Source: Bacteroidota bacterium
GTDB taxonomy: Bacteria; Bacteroidota; Bacteroidia; Bacteroidales; FEN-979
Length of the DNA stretch: 64,000 nt
Direction: 5' to 3'
Assembly (NCBI GenBank): GCA_026391835.1
Contig: JAPLDF010000067.1
Span: 62,001-126,000, forward strand
How positions within the stretch are numbered: the stretch's first letter is position 1; each line of letters opens with the position of its first letter. The notes under the pieces are model-generated. The model was not told the origin of the DNA. It did no database searches and saw only the letters and a list, made by a program, of their open reading frames with translations. Position numbers and translations under genes: made by a program. Below are positions 8,975 through 19,300 of the stretch, piece by piece.

Positions 8975-9571
8975 ATGACCTTTGACCAACTATCAGCCAT
9001 CCTCAAAACCAAAAAAGTGGGCATTGCCGGCTGCGGCGGATTGGGGTCCAATTGTGCTGTCGCCCTTGCCAGGGTTGGTATAGGAACATTGGTTGTTGCT
9101 GATTTTGATGTGGTGGCCAGGAGCAACCTGAACCGGCAGTATTATTTCCTTGACCAGGTTGGCTTGAAAAAGGTGCTGGCGCTTGCAGCAAATATCCTGC
9201 GGATTGATCCGCAGGTCAACCTCATCTGTCACGATACCAGGCTGACTAGCGAAAACATACCGTCCATCTTCGCAGGTTGTGACATAATTGTTGAAGCCTT
9301 CGACCTTGCCGGTCAGAAGGAGATGATCATTGAAACCATTCTTTCGGAGATGCCCTTAACCCCGCTTGTGGTCGGCCTGGGCATGGCCGGATGGGGCATG
9401 AATGATACCGTTCATTGCCGCAGGATTGATAACCTCTATATTTGCGGCGATGAAATTTCGGAAATCAGCCCCGACCTGCCGCCAATCGCCCCACGGGTTG
9501 GGATGGTAGCCAGTATGCAGGCGAATGTGGTGCTGGAGATATTATTAAATAGCGAAATGACTAAAATATGA
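8975..9571 (+). CDS. thiF: ThiF-type adenylyltransferase, short form
   Basis: A 198-residue E1-like enzyme expected to adenylate the C-terminal glycine of ThiS for sulfur transfer in thiazole synthesis. The nucleotide-binding GCGGLGSN is at residues 19-26, Asp43 and Asp45 follow, and NLNRQ at 51-55 carries the Arg finger. No CxxC zinc motif is present, as in the shorter ThiF family 2. The stop overlaps the ATG of thiS by 4 bp (ATGA), so the pair is translationally coupled. No other thiamine gene and no recognisable TPP riboswitch are nearby. Confidence 0.88.
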   Translation: MTFDQLSAILKTKKVGIAGCGGLGSNCAVALARVGIGTLVVADFDVVARSNLNRQYYFLDQVGLKKVLALAANILRIDPQVNLICHDTRLTSENIPSIFAGCDIIVEAFDLAGQKEMIIETILSEMPLTPLVVGLGMAGWGMNDTVHCRRIDNLYICGDEISEISPDLPPIAPRVGMVASMQANVVLEILLNSEMTKI

Positions 9572-9771
9572 AAATCACCTTAAACAACAACGCCGAAGAA
9601 TTTGCCGGGGAATCAATGACAATCAGCGGGTTGTTGAAAGAAAAGAATTTTACGTTTAAAATGCTGGTCATCAAGATCAATGGCACCCTGGTTAAAAAGA
9701 CCGCGTATGAAACTGCAATGGTCCACGATGGCGACGAAGTCCACGTCCTCCATCTCATCTCCGGCGGCTAG
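9568..9771 (+). CDS. thiS: sulfur carrier protein ThiS
   Basis: A 67-residue beta-grasp protein ending in ISGG. The terminal Gly-Gly is the site that is adenylated by ThiF and converted to thiocarboxylate, the sulfur donor for the thiamine thiazole ring. HDGDEVHVLHLISGG at the C-terminus is typical. It is coupled to thiF by a 4-bp overlap. Because thiG/thiH/thiC are absent here, a different sulfur-transfer role cannot be excluded. Confidence 0.9.
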   Translation: MKITLNNNAEEFAGESMTISGLLKEKNFTFKMLVIKINGTLVKKTAYETAMVHDGDEVHVLHLISGG

Positions 9772-9819
9772 CCCTCCCTGTTATCCCTTATTCGTCATTC
9801 ATCATTCGTCACTCTCCAT

Positions 9820-9868
9820 TTGTCATTTGTCATTTGTCACTTGTCACTTGTCACTTGTCACTTGTCAA
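9820..9868. repeat. tandem heptamer array (TTGTCAC)
   Basis: Seven consecutive 7-bp units: two TTGTCAT, four TTGTCAC and one TTGTCAA. The last unit supplies the stop codon of folC on the minus strand. The array lies between the convergent ends of thiS and folC. Confidence 0.9.
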
Positions 9869-11160
9869 ACCACCTCCGCCACCACAAAAGTACTCCCACC
9901 TATAAATACCAGGTCATTTTTCCCTGCTTCCAGTTGTGCCGCATCAAATGCTTCTTTTACAGATGGGTACGAAAACCCTTTCAACCCGGATGCCAGGGCA
10001 GCCTGCTGCAGGTCGGTTGCTTCCATCCCCCGGGGAATATCGGGTTTGCAGAAATAGTAGCGGGCGTTGCGCGGTAACATATTCAGAATTGGCGGAAGGT
10101 GCTTGTCATTTACCACCCCGAATACAAAGTGCAGCTGGTCGTGCGGTGTTGTGGCAATCTGCGCAAGGACTTCCTGCAACCCTCCTTCATTATGGCCTGT
10201 ATCGCAGATGGTGAGTGGATTTCTTCGCAGGATTTGCCACCGGCCGGCCAGGCCGGTATTTTTAATGACATCTTTGATGCCGTTCCTGATAATTGCGGGA
10301 GACAATCCAAAATCTTGTTTGTTGAGCTGCCGGCAAACACCCAGCACTGTCAGGATGTTTTTTCGCTGGTACAACCCGGCAAGCGGAGATATCAGTTGTG
10401 TCATGAATGGTTCCCCGTCGCATACAATATCCATCGAACGCCGGTTGCCAGGTTTTCCTGCGAGGTTGTAATTATCGGCACGGTAATGCTGGTCGGCAAA
10501 AAGGATCTCTGACTTGCACAACTCGGCCATTTGTTCGAAAACAGGCACTGTGGCTTTCTGTGTTTCCCCGATCACAACAGGAACTCCCGGTTTGATAATG
10601 CCTGCTTTTTCGATGGCGATTTTTTCCAGCGTATCCCCCAGGAATTGCATGTGATCAAAACTCACATTGGTGATTACCGACAGCAACGGGGTGATGATGT
10701 TGGTTGAATCAAGCCTGCCACCCAGCCCGACTTCCACAATGGCTATTTCGGCCTGTTGCTCCCTGAAGTAGTCAAAAGCCATGCCCACGGTGAGTTCGAA
10801 AAAGGAGGGCTGGATGGATTCAAACTGTTCCCGGTATTTTCGTACAAAGGACGTCACAAAGCCTTTGTGGATCATTTTGCCATTGACACGGATCCGTTCC
10901 CGAAAGTCTTTCAGATGGGGGGATGTGTAAAGCCCGGTGCGAAATCCCGCGGTTTGAAGGATGGAAGCCAGCATATGCGATACGGAACCTTTGCCGTTGG
11001 TTCCTGTGACATGGATTGACCTGAATGAATTCTGCGGATTATTAAGCAATTCGCAAAGCTCAATGGTATTGTCGAGGTTTGCCTTGTAGGCCTGCACGCC
11101 TACCCGGTGATACATCGGGAGCTGGGAATACAGGTAATCAAGTGTTTGAGAATAATTCAT
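9865..11160 (-). CDS. folC: folylpolyglutamate synthase / dihydrofolate synthase
   Basis: 431 residues from the ATG at 11160; an in-frame extension to 11268 lacks family features and is rejected. FolC adds Glu to dihydropteroate and to folates. The Mur-ligase P-loop VTGTNGKGSV is at 51-60, and YTSPHLKDFRERI follows, as in FolC. CDTGHN later in the chain is the ligase-domain nucleotide motif. It is the last gene of a minus-strand murF-anmK-folC run, 70 bp after anmK. Its stop codon lies inside a heptamer repeat array. Confidence 0.93.
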   Translation of the reverse strand: MNYSQTLDYLYSQLPMYHRVGVQAYKANLDNTIELCELLNNPQNSFRSIHVTGTNGKGSVSHMLASILQTAGFRTGLYTSPHLKDFRERIRVNGKMIHKGFVTSFVRKYREQFESIQPSFFELTVGMAFDYFREQQAEIAIVEVGLGGRLDSTNIITPLLSVITNVSFDHMQFLGDTLEKIAIEKAGIIKPGVPVVIGETQKATVPVFEQMAELCKSEILFADQHYRADNYNLAGKPGNRRSMDIVCDGEPFMTQLISPLAGLYQRKNILTVLGVCRQLNKQDFGLSPAIIRNGIKDVIKNTGLAGRWQILRRNPLTICDTGHNEGGLQEVLAQIATTPHDQLHFVFGVVNDKHLPPILNMLPRNARYYFCKPDIPRGMEATDLQQAALASGLKGFSYPSVKEAFDAAQLEAGKNDLVFIGGSTFVVAEVV

Positions 11161-11230
11161 GTAAAAAAAACAAGGCAGGGATTCCAGCCCCAAAGGTAAT
11201 ACAAAAATGCCGGGAAAAGGTGTGAGCAGC

Positions 11231-12283
11231 TCAATAAATAGCCCCGCCTGACGAGTCCTTCGCCGCACCGGTAACGCTTTGCAGGCAGTTCACCTCATTG
11301 CGCCACCGCAATACTCCCAGGAACGCGAAAATCAAAGCCTCCTTGAAATTAATGGTAAGTGAATCAGGGATGATGATCTCCGGTACAGCGTGGTGACGGA
11401 TCCTGCCGATAAGAAATTCGTTGAAAGCTCCGCCCCCGGTGATGAGCATTTTTGAACCGGTTTTTATTCCTGCGGCAGCGGCAACCTGTACCGAGATGTG
11501 TTCGCAAAATGTTGCCAGCAGGTCTTTGACCGGCAGCCCGCTCATTTTCAGCAACGGGGAGATGTGTTCAAGTACCCACTCCTTGCCGAGCGATTTTGGA
11601 AATGGCTGTTGATAGAACGGAAGGTGGTTGAGAGCATGGAGCAATTGTGGATCGATCGTCCCGCTTTCAGCCAGTATGCCGGCAGGATCATAGTCATAAC
11701 CGGCCAGCGAAGCAAGCTGGTTCATAACGATGTTGGCAGGGCAAATGTCATATGCAATCCGCTTTCCCGATGCGTCGCAGGAAATGTTGGCAAATCCCCC
11801 GATATTCAGGCAAAAGTCGAATTCACTGAAAAGCAGCTTGTCGCCGATCGGTACAAGTGGTGCCCCCTGCCCGCCCAGGGCAACATCGTATGACCTGAAA
11901 TCGCACACAACATGAAGCCCGGTTTCTGCGGCAATGGCGGAACCACGGCCGATCTGGCTTGTAATCCTGCTTCCCGGCTGGTGAAAGATGGTATGGCCGT
12001 GCGAGGCAATGAAATCAGCAGCGATATGGTTCCGTTCGATAAAACCCTTTGTAAGTTGCCCCAGCAAATGGCCGTATTCGATGTCGGCGGTTACAAAATC
12101 CAGCGCCGGTCCCGATTCAATACCCGGTAACACCTTCTTCCATTGATCCGTGTATGGTATGGTCTCCGCACAGTGAATGGTATATTCCCAGTGGTTTCCC
12201 TCCCTGCTGAACTCGCAGAAAGCGATGTCAAGCCCGTCAAGACTGGTCCCCGACATTAATCCTATTACCTTGTATTTCAACAC
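11231..12283 (-). CDS. anmK: anhydro-N-acetylmuramic acid kinase
   Basis: A 350-residue kinase of peptidoglycan recycling. It phosphorylates and opens 1,6-anhydro-MurNAc to MurNAc-6-phosphate in the cytoplasm. The ATP-binding SGTSLDG is at residues 11-17, HGHTIFHQP marks the sugar site, and LITGGGAFN near the C-terminus is the ASKHA phosphate/adenosine motif. The gene follows murF by 21 bp, so synthesis and recycling of wall precursors share a transcript. Confidence 0.92.
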   Translation of the reverse strand: MLKYKVIGLMSGTSLDGLDIAFCEFSREGNHWEYTIHCAETIPYTDQWKKVLPGIESGPALDFVTADIEYGHLLGQLTKGFIERNHIAADFIASHGHTIFHQPGSRITSQIGRGSAIAAETGLHVVCDFRSYDVALGGQGAPLVPIGDKLLFSEFDFCLNIGGFANISCDASGKRIAYDICPANIVMNQLASLAGYDYDPAGILAESGTIDPQLLHALNHLPFYQQPFPKSLGKEWVLEHISPLLKMSGLPVKDLLATFCEHISVQVAAAAGIKTGSKMLITGGGAFNEFLIGRIRHHAVPEIIIPDSLTINFKEALIFAFLGVLRWRNEVNCLQSVTGAAKDSSGGAIY

Positions 12284-12304
12284 GGATGATGGTTAATAAA
12301 ATAT

Positions 12305-13600
12305 CTAAAGTACATTGACAAGGCTTTCAAGTTTTATCCCCCGTGATCCTTTTATCAGTATCGTGGCGTTTTCCAGCTTATGATGTTCCAGCCACAGGCC
12401 GGCAAGGCTGCTGTCCTGGAAACAGATGTTCTCACGTTTCGTATTCAGACGGGTAAAAACGGGTCCGACCAGGAAAACCTGTTTAAAAAGAATTTTATCG
12501 AGCCATTCAAGAATGAGCAGGTGCTCCTGGTCCGCATCGGTGCCAAGTTCAAGCATGTCGCCGAGAATGACAATTTTTTCAGGGTAAGCTGATGCTGCAA
12601 AGGATTCGATTGCTGCCTTCATGCTGCTTGGATTTGCATTGTAGGCATCAAGAATGACCAGGTTGTGGACTGTTTTTGTGATTTGCGAACGGTTGTTGCC
12701 GGGTTGGTACGCTTCGATGGCCGCTTTTATCAACTCCGGCGCGACATGGAAATGCTGCCCGATACATGCAGCGGCAAGGATGTTTCCTGCATTGTACCTG
12801 CCGTAGAGTTTCGATTCAATGCTGAGTGCGACACCATCATGGAGCTGAAGGTCCATTGTCACAAAGGGGTCAGCGGTAATGCTGGTTGCAGCAACATCGG
12901 CCGGCAAACGGCCATAGGTGACCTGCCGCAGGCCGGTGGCATGCTCCCGAAGTATTTCATCTTCATTGTTTAAAAAAACCTCCCCTTCATGTTCCCGGAT
13001 GAAATGATATAGTTCGGTCTTGGTTCTCACAACACCTTCAAAGCTGCCAAACCCTTCAAGATGAGCCTTGCCGACGTTGGTGATAAGCCCGCAGGTGGGC
13101 AAGGCGATGTTGCAGAGGAAATCGATTTCGCCGGGGTGGTTTGCGCCCATCTCAACAATGGCAATTTCGGTTTCGGCAGTGAGGTTGAGCAGGGTAAGCG
13201 GCACCCCGATGTGATTGTTTAAATTGCCCCGGGTAGCGAGTGTCCTGTATTTTTTAGAAAGTACGCCATTGATGAGTTCCTTTGTTGTGGTTTTGCCATT
13301 TGTTCCGGTTACCGCAATCACGGGGATGTCGAACTGCATGCGGTGGAACCGCGACAAGGCCTGCAGGGTTGCAAGCGCATCATCGACCAGGATGCAGGAC
13401 TTGCCCGGGGCATACCGGGGCTCGTCAACTATGGCATACGCGGCACCTGATTCAAGGGCCAGGGCTGCATATTCGTTGCCGTTGAACGATTCTCCGCGCA
13501 AGGCGAAAAATATTGAACCGGGCCTTACCTGGCGGCTGTCGGTCGACACAAAGGGGTGTGCCTGGAAAATGGGATAAATTTCGTTGATCTTGTCATCCAT
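12305..13600 (-). CDS. murF: UDP-MurNAc-tripeptide--D-Ala-D-Ala ligase MurF
   Basis: A 431-residue Mur ligase that adds D-Ala-D-Ala to the UDP-MurNAc-tripeptide in the cytoplasm. The N-terminal domain has STDSRQVRPGSIFFALRG, which binds UDP-MurNAc. The P-loop GTNGKTT is at 99-105, and LDAYNANPSS (about 305) is the MurF signature. The start codon lies right after the terminator of the upstream gldJ gene, so murF either reads through it or has its own promoter upstream of or within gldJ. Confidence 0.95.
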   Translation of the reverse strand: MDDKINEIYPIFQAHPFVSTDSRQVRPGSIFFALRGESFNGNEYAALALESGAAYAIVDEPRYAPGKSCILVDDALATLQALSRFHRMQFDIPVIAVTGTNGKTTTKELINGVLSKKYRTLATRGNLNNHIGVPLTLLNLTAETEIAIVEMGANHPGEIDFLCNIALPTCGLITNVGKAHLEGFGSFEGVVRTKTELYHFIREHEGEVFLNNEDEILREHATGLRQVTYGRLPADVAATSITADPFVTMDLQLHDGVALSIESKLYGRYNAGNILAAACIGQHFHVAPELIKAAIEAYQPGNNRSQITKTVHNLVILDAYNANPSSMKAAIESFAASAYPEKIVILGDMLELGTDADQEHLLILEWLDKILFKQVFLVGPVFTRLNTKRENICFQDSSLAGLWLEHHKLENATILIKGSRGIKLESLVNVL

Positions 13601-13606
13601 ATAAAT

Positions 13607-13640
13607 AAAACCCCGTCTCCTTTCCGAAACGGGGTTTAAT
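13607..13640 (-). terminator. rho-independent terminator of gldJ
   Basis: A 9-bp stem AAACCCCGT (13608-13616) pairs with ACGGGGTTT (13629-13637) around a 12-nt loop. On the minus strand it is followed by TTTTATTTAT, a T-tract. It lies 27 bp past the gldJ stop and directly before the murF start. Confidence 0.85.
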
Positions 13641-13664
13641 TTTGTTAACGCGTAAGTACTTTAA

Positions 13665-15140
13665 TTATCTTCCGGCAATGGAGCCACCAACGCGGGTCAT
13701 GGCGCAGCGGAACCCGATGGCGTCAGAAGCTTCGCTTTCATCAAGGTAACGGCGGGTACCCGGGCTCATGTAAAACGCCTGGTCCCTCCAGCTTCCTCCC
13801 TTGTATACGCGGGCATGATCGGTGATCAGTGAACTCACACCATACTGGTACATCTGGTTGGTTGAGCTGCTGTCTTTGGCGCCCTCTTTCCATGCTGCGT
13901 TGTCAATGCTTGAAGCGTAATCACCATCAAGATAATTGATGTTGTCGGCCTGACGGTAATTTTTTCGGTTCATCGCCTCAGCAGTGGTGATGTCGCGGTA
14001 TTTCAGGTGTCCGAGGCTGTCTTTTTCAGCGAGGAAGCCTTCGGCATCACGAACCGGTGTCTTAAATACATTGCCACGGAACGGGCGAAGATCAGAAACT
14101 TCGTACGAGTTCAGCGGGCGGTAAACATCAAGTACCCATTCGCTTACATTACCTGCCATGTTGTAAAGGCCGTAATCGTTCGGGAAGTATGATCCGCAGG
14201 CTGCAGGAATGTCGGCACCATCATTCAGGTTGCCGGCAACACCCATGTAGTCACCTTTTCCACGTTTGAAGTTATCCATGAAGGTGCCGTAATTTCTCGG
14301 CTCATTGGTACGTACATAGTTGCCGTTCCAGGGATAGTTCTTACGTTCAACAACTCTTTCATAAAGGGTATTCCCGATGAGTCCGAGCGCGGCATATTCC
14401 CATTCGGCTTCCGTCGGCAGCCGGTATTTTGGCAGAAGGATGCCATCTTCCATTTTTACTTTTCTTGTGCCTGTTCCGTTTGGGTTTAAATCGGGCAGCT
14501 GCTTGTCGGGAAGTCCTTCGTACTGGCCGGCAAGATATGCTTCGGTGTTAAAGTTGTTTTCATTCTTCTGGGCAGGATCCATGGTAAGGATACCCCGCTG
14601 GATGAGCAGCATTTCGTTCACACGGTCGGTTCTCCACTGGCAGTAATCATTGGCCTGTACCCATGAAACACCTACAACCGGGTAGTTGCGGTATGCGGGA
14701 TGACGGAAGTAATACTCCAGGAGGGGCTCGTTGTAAGCCAGTTTCTGACGCCAAACCAGTGAGTCGGGAAGCGCTTTGCGGTATACACCGGGATAGTCAG
14801 TTGCATACACACGGTTGAGCCAGTAAAGGTATTCGAGATAATCGAGGTTGCTCACCTCGGTTTCATCCATGTAAAAACTGGCAACAGTAACCCTGCGGGG
14901 ACTGTTGTTCCATTCAAACATAACGTCGTCCTGGGTGTTTCCCATGGTGAATGTTCCGCCTTCAACGAACACCAGCCCCGGTCCGGTTTGCTGATCTGCA
15001 AACTGGGGTTTTTCAAATCCCCCGTTTTTGGGATTGTTATATTCCCAGCCGGTAGAACGTGATGCTTCTTTCTTACAGCCAGCAATCATGAAAATGGCCG
15101 CCGCGATGGCACTTACCTGAAAAATTCTGTTAATTCTCAT
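13665..15140 (-). CDS. gldJ: gliding/T9SS lipoprotein GldJ-like (SUMF domain)
   Basis: A 491-residue lipoprotein. The signal peptide ends in the lipobox MIAGC, with acylated Cys22. The rest is a formylglycine-generating-enzyme-like (SUMF) domain: GGTFTMG near residue 61, DETEVSNLDYLEYL, PVVGVSW, LPTEAEWEYAA, NVSEWVLDV and GFRCAM. GldJ and its paralogue GldK are outer-membrane-anchored parts of the T9SS/gliding machinery. The mature N-terminus TGWEYNNPKNGGFE is, from memory, GldJ-like and not GldK-like. The order gldJ next to porU and porV recalls Flavobacterium johnsoniae. It has its own promoter (15157-15188) and a terminator. Confidence 0.8.
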   Translation of the reverse strand: MRINRIFQVSAIAAAIFMIAGCKKEASRSTGWEYNNPKNGGFEKPQFADQQTGPGLVFVEGGTFTMGNTQDDVMFEWNNSPRRVTVASFYMDETEVSNLDYLEYLYWLNRVYATDYPGVYRKALPDSLVWRQKLAYNEPLLEYYFRHPAYRNYPVVGVSWVQANDYCQWRTDRVNEMLLIQRGILTMDPAQKNENNFNTEAYLAGQYEGLPDKQLPDLNPNGTGTRKVKMEDGILLPKYRLPTEAEWEYAALGLIGNTLYERVVERKNYPWNGNYVRTNEPRNYGTFMDNFKRGKGDYMGVAGNLNDGADIPAACGSYFPNDYGLYNMAGNVSEWVLDVYRPLNSYEVSDLRPFRGNVFKTPVRDAEGFLAEKDSLGHLKYRDITTAEAMNRKNYRQADNINYLDGDYASSIDNAAWKEGAKDSSSTNQMYQYGVSSLITDHARVYKGGSWRDQAFYMSPGTRRYLDESEASDAIGFRCAMTRVGGSIAGR

Positions 15141-15156
15141 CCGTTGAAAATTTTTG

Positions 15157-15188
15157 CAAACCTACGTGAATTACTCAAATTAAGCAAA
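15157..15188 (-). promoter_or_regulatory. Bacteroidota promoter of gldJ
   Basis: On the minus strand TTTG (15188-15185) lies 20 bp upstream of TAGGTTTG (15164-15157), an exact match to the TTTG-N19/20-TAnnTTTG pattern. The ATG of gldJ is 17 bp further on, so the 5' leader would be only about ten bases. Confidence 0.7.
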
Positions 15189-15201
15189 TATTAATACATA
15201 A

Positions 15202-16194
15202 CTAAAACCTCGGGCATTTTATTGCCCTGATATGTCTTCTTTTTTCGATACAGGGGAACTGCCAGGAAGCTGATACTTCATGAGCCCCGCCTGATGCGCT
15301 TCTTAGCTTGCTGATTGTAAAATCATAGCTGTAGCCGATGCGCAGGTTTTTGTAGTGAAGCCCTAACATCGGAATGATTGCATCCGCGTTTTCAAAATTG
15401 TGGCGGAACCAGACCCCCCCGATGAACGGGTCAACCGTGAGGTACATCCCGATGTTCAACTGGTGGAATTTGAACTGCTGCTGGTATAAAATATTGGGTG
15501 AAAGTGAAAATTCCCTGTCTTCACTGGCACTCCCGTTTTTATGGAGGTTGATCACCGACCCGGCCTGCACGGTATATTTCATATACAGTTTCGTTACATT
15601 GTCGGCGTAAAACCCTATTTTCGGTTGCGTCAGGTGGTCAACTGCTATGCCGCCATAAACGAGATCGTCATAAGCGAGAAATATCCCGGTCGAGAAATCC
15701 GGCACCCCAACACTGAGGTTGTCAGGATATTTTTCGGCAGTGGGAAGGATAAAACCCCCGATGGGATCGATCATGTCTTCGAACTGCAGTTTATCCCATA
15801 CGAGACGGCGCTGGTAATAGCCAACTTTGAGCGCCCCGCTGGCCTGGAGATGTTCGCTCAGGTTGAATTTATAGGCGTACATCAAACTGATTGCAGTGGT
15901 ATTCAAACTCCCGCTGCCGGCACGGTCTGCCGTAATCAGCACCCCAAGCCCGCCATGAAGGAAATTGACATACTGGTCGTAGGAAATGTTATAGGTAACG
16001 AACGCTTTGCCGATCCCCGGCCACTGGTTGCGGTAGTTGGCATTGGTCTTCGGACAAACGGTAACCCCGGCAAGTGCAGGGTTCAGGTACAGGGGGTTTG
16101 AATAGAATTGAGAAAACTCAGGATCCTGAGCAAACAATTCCCCGATAAAAAACGGAATAGAAAGCAATACGATAACCGCAAATCGTTTGATCAT
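15202..16194 (-). CDS. PorP/SprF-family T9SS outer-membrane protein
   Basis: A 330-residue beta-barrel protein with a signal peptide ending LFAQ at about residue 23. The mature start DPEFSQFYSNPLYLNPALAG is the family signature, followed by NYRNQWP and DQYVNFLHGGLGV. PorP/SprF proteins sit in the outer membrane; several partner specific cargo (SprF with the adhesin SprB) and PorP associates with the T9SS trans-envelope complex. It lies 61 bp upstream of gldJ. A -7 box (TATTTTTG on the minus strand, 16243-16236) precedes it. Core PorP and cargo-specific SprF cannot be told apart here. Confidence 0.88.
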   Translation of the reverse strand: MIKRFAVIVLLSIPFFIGELFAQDPEFSQFYSNPLYLNPALAGVTVCPKTNANYRNQWPGIGKAFVTYNISYDQYVNFLHGGLGVLITADRAGSGSLNTTAISLMYAYKFNLSEHLQASGALKVGYYQRRLVWDKLQFEDMIDPIGGFILPTAEKYPDNLSVGVPDFSTGIFLAYDDLVYGGIAVDHLTQPKIGFYADNVTKLYMKYTVQAGSVINLHKNGSASEDREFSLSPNILYQQQFKFHQLNIGMYLTVDPFIGGVWFRHNFENADAIIPMLGLHYKNLRIGYSYDFTISKLRSASGGAHEVSASWQFPCIEKRRHIRAIKCPRF

Positions 16195-16389
16195 GAATGT
16201 TCCTGTATCCTGGTTAAATATGCTCTACAATATTACAAAAATAATGAATATACTGAAACGGCTGCTGACAATAATAACTAACAGCCAGCGTTAAAAATTG
16301 TACCAAATATAATATTTTAAAAATATTCGTTTCTGGCAGCAACTTTCTTGTCAGAAATTTTGTCTTTATATAATCATCGACATCTCCAT

Positions 16390-19300
16390 ATGAACACAAG
16401 AAAACAGCACGTTGCCATCGCCCTTTTTCTCTTCCTGGCTATTGCACCCGTTTTTTCAATAATGGCCGGAGGAACTGGCACATCCGGCAGGTACAAACTA
16501 TCATGGAATGCACCGGAAGTGGTCAGGAGAGCCGATTCTACGGGGGAAGCTATTTTGTCATTCCAGGGATCTGTCAGCCGAAACGAATATGGTATGTTGC
16601 CGGTATTCATGACCTCTTTCCCGTTCGATCCGGGGCAGGATTCCCTTGCCGAAGTAATTCTCCGCAACCAGGTGTATGAACAGGCCGAAGATGCCGGTGC
16701 ATCAACTGTACCAGGGGTGGATAAAATCACTGCAGATATCCCCCTGTTCCACCAGCTGTCGGTTGCCAGGAAAAAGACATCCCTGCAGGTTGGGTTGCTT
16801 CCGTTTCGCCGAAATTCCGAAACCGGCAGGATAGAGCGGCTGGTGTCATTCGATCTTGAAATCAGGGTGGTTCCGGTCCGGCACCAGCTTCCCCTCAAAT
16901 CTGTGAATGCATACGTGCCAAATTCAGTACTGGCCTCCGGGGCCTGGTTCAAACTTGCTGTAAATGCAAACGGCATATATAAACTTAGCTATGAAGACCT
17001 GAAAAAAGCGGGTATTGAGGTAGCAGGGATCAACCCGCACAACCTGCGCATTTATGGCAACGGGGGGGGCATGCTTCCCGAAGCAAACTCGGCTGCGCGG
17101 ATCGACGACCTGATGGAGAATACCATTTTTGTATCGGGCGAAAATGATGGCAGTTTTGATCCCGGTGATTACCTGTTGTTTTACGGGCAGCGCCCCGATA
17201 AATGGGATTACAATAAAACCGACAAGCTTTTCCACAACCGGAAAAATGTCTATTCCGACCGGATGTACTACTTCCTGAATTTTGACAAGGGGCCCGGAAA
17301 ACGAATTACGGCTGAGCCTTCAACAACAAAGGCCCCCACCTTTTTTGCCACGAAATTCGAAGATTATGGCTCGTATGAAAAAGATGACATCAATCTTATC
17401 AAATCGGGCCGCGAATGGTGGGACAAGCAAAATTTTGATATCACCACGGTACGTGACTATTCCTTCACATTCCCGAATCTTGATGTCAATAGTCCTGTAT
17501 CCGTCAAAGCTTTCGTGGCGGCCCGTTCCATCACCGGAAATACCTCCTTTGTCGTATCGGCCCAGGGAAAAACCCTGATGACGCTTGACGTTGACAGAAT
17601 AATCGAAGGATTTGAAAATGTTTTTGCAAACGTCAAAGCTTCAACAGCAACCTTCCTTTCCAACAATTCAACGATTGATCTGAAAATGACCTACCTGAAA
17701 AGTTCTTCGAGTTCGGTAGGATACCTGAATTATATTGAAGTAAATGCCATGCGTTCGCTTGCAATGTACGGCTCGCAGATGTCGTTCAGGTCGGCGGCAG
17801 GAACCGGAGCGAATGGCGTGACCGAGTTTACCATGAACGGCAATGGCCAGGATGTGCAGATCTGGGATGTCACCAAGGGCAATTACATAAGGAAGGTTGA
17901 GTCAACCCGCAATGGAGGCAATTATGTTTTCAGGGTGGAGACCGATACCCTGCGCGAATTCCTGGCATTTGACGGAGCCTCGTTCTATGCACCCGAATTC
18001 ATTGGCCGCGTTGAAAACCAGGATCTTCACGGCACGGCAACAGCTGATTACCTGATCGTCAGCAATCCATCCTTCCTGTCTGAAGCCGAACGGCTTGCTC
18101 AATTTCACCGGGCGAACAGCGGAATGTCCGTCTTCATTACAACACCTGATAAAATATACAATGAATTTTCTTCGGGTGCACAGGACATTACAGCCATCCG
18201 TGACTTCGTGAAAATGATGTATGACAAGGCAGAAAGCGGAAAGGGCCCCAAATTCCTGTTGCTGTTTGGCGATGCTTCCTACGATTATAAAAACCGTACC
18301 CAAAAAAATACGAATTATGTTCCGGCATACGAATCCCCGGAATCGCTCTCCCCGATCTCTTCCTTTGTCACAGATGATTATTTCGGCATGCTTGATGCCG
18401 GTGAAGGGCAGTCGGTTGAGGGCAGTCTTGATATCGGCATCGGGCGTTTCCCGGTCGATTCACCCGAACAGGCACAGGAAGCGGTTGATAAGGTGATCCA
18501 CTACTGTTCCCCCGATTTGAGTGTGAAAAACGACTGGCGCAATGTTGTAACATTTGTCGGTGATGATCAGAATGAAGGCGGGAACCTCTTTGTCGACTAC
18601 TCTGAAGACCTCGCCGGGATCATTGACGGTTCGTATAAAAAATACAACGTGGATAAAATTTATTCTGATGCATATACCATGATATCCACCCCCGGCGGCG
18701 CCCGTTACCCCGACGTCAATGTGGCCATCAACAAGCGCGTTGAAAAGGGATCGCTGATCATGAACTACATCGGCCACGGTGGCGAGGTAGGCTGGGCGCA
18801 TGAGCGGATACTGGAAGTGGCGGATATTCAGAACTGGCGCAATTTTGACAATATGCCGGTATTTGTTACCGCAACCTGTGAATTCAGCCGCTTTGACGAT
18901 CCCGAACGTGTTTCGGCCGGCGAGTGGGTTTTTCTGAACAGCCGCGGGGGAGGGGTTGCCCTGTTTACCACTTCCCGCCTTACATTCGCAGGTACCAACC
19001 AGTCACTGCTTATCAATTTCTACAACAGTGTTTTCAAAAAATTCTCCGGCAGCTATTTGAAGATGGGCGACCTGCTGCGGGTTGCCAAAACCGACATGGG
19101 GAATACTTCCAACGTTCATGCATTTGTCCTGCTGGGTGATCCGGCCATGCAGATGGCTTATCCAAGCCTCGACGTTGCCACCACTTCGATCAATTCCCAC
19201 ATGCCGTCGGCAGTGCCTGATACCCTGAAGGCGCTTTCTGAAGTGACCATTACCGGTGAGATCCGAGATCTGTCGGGCGAAAAAGCTGTCAACTTTTCGG

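Noticed and set aside
11161..11268. N-terminal extension of folC
   Set aside because: Family proteins start at the MNYSQTLDYL position; the extension overlaps the anmK end.
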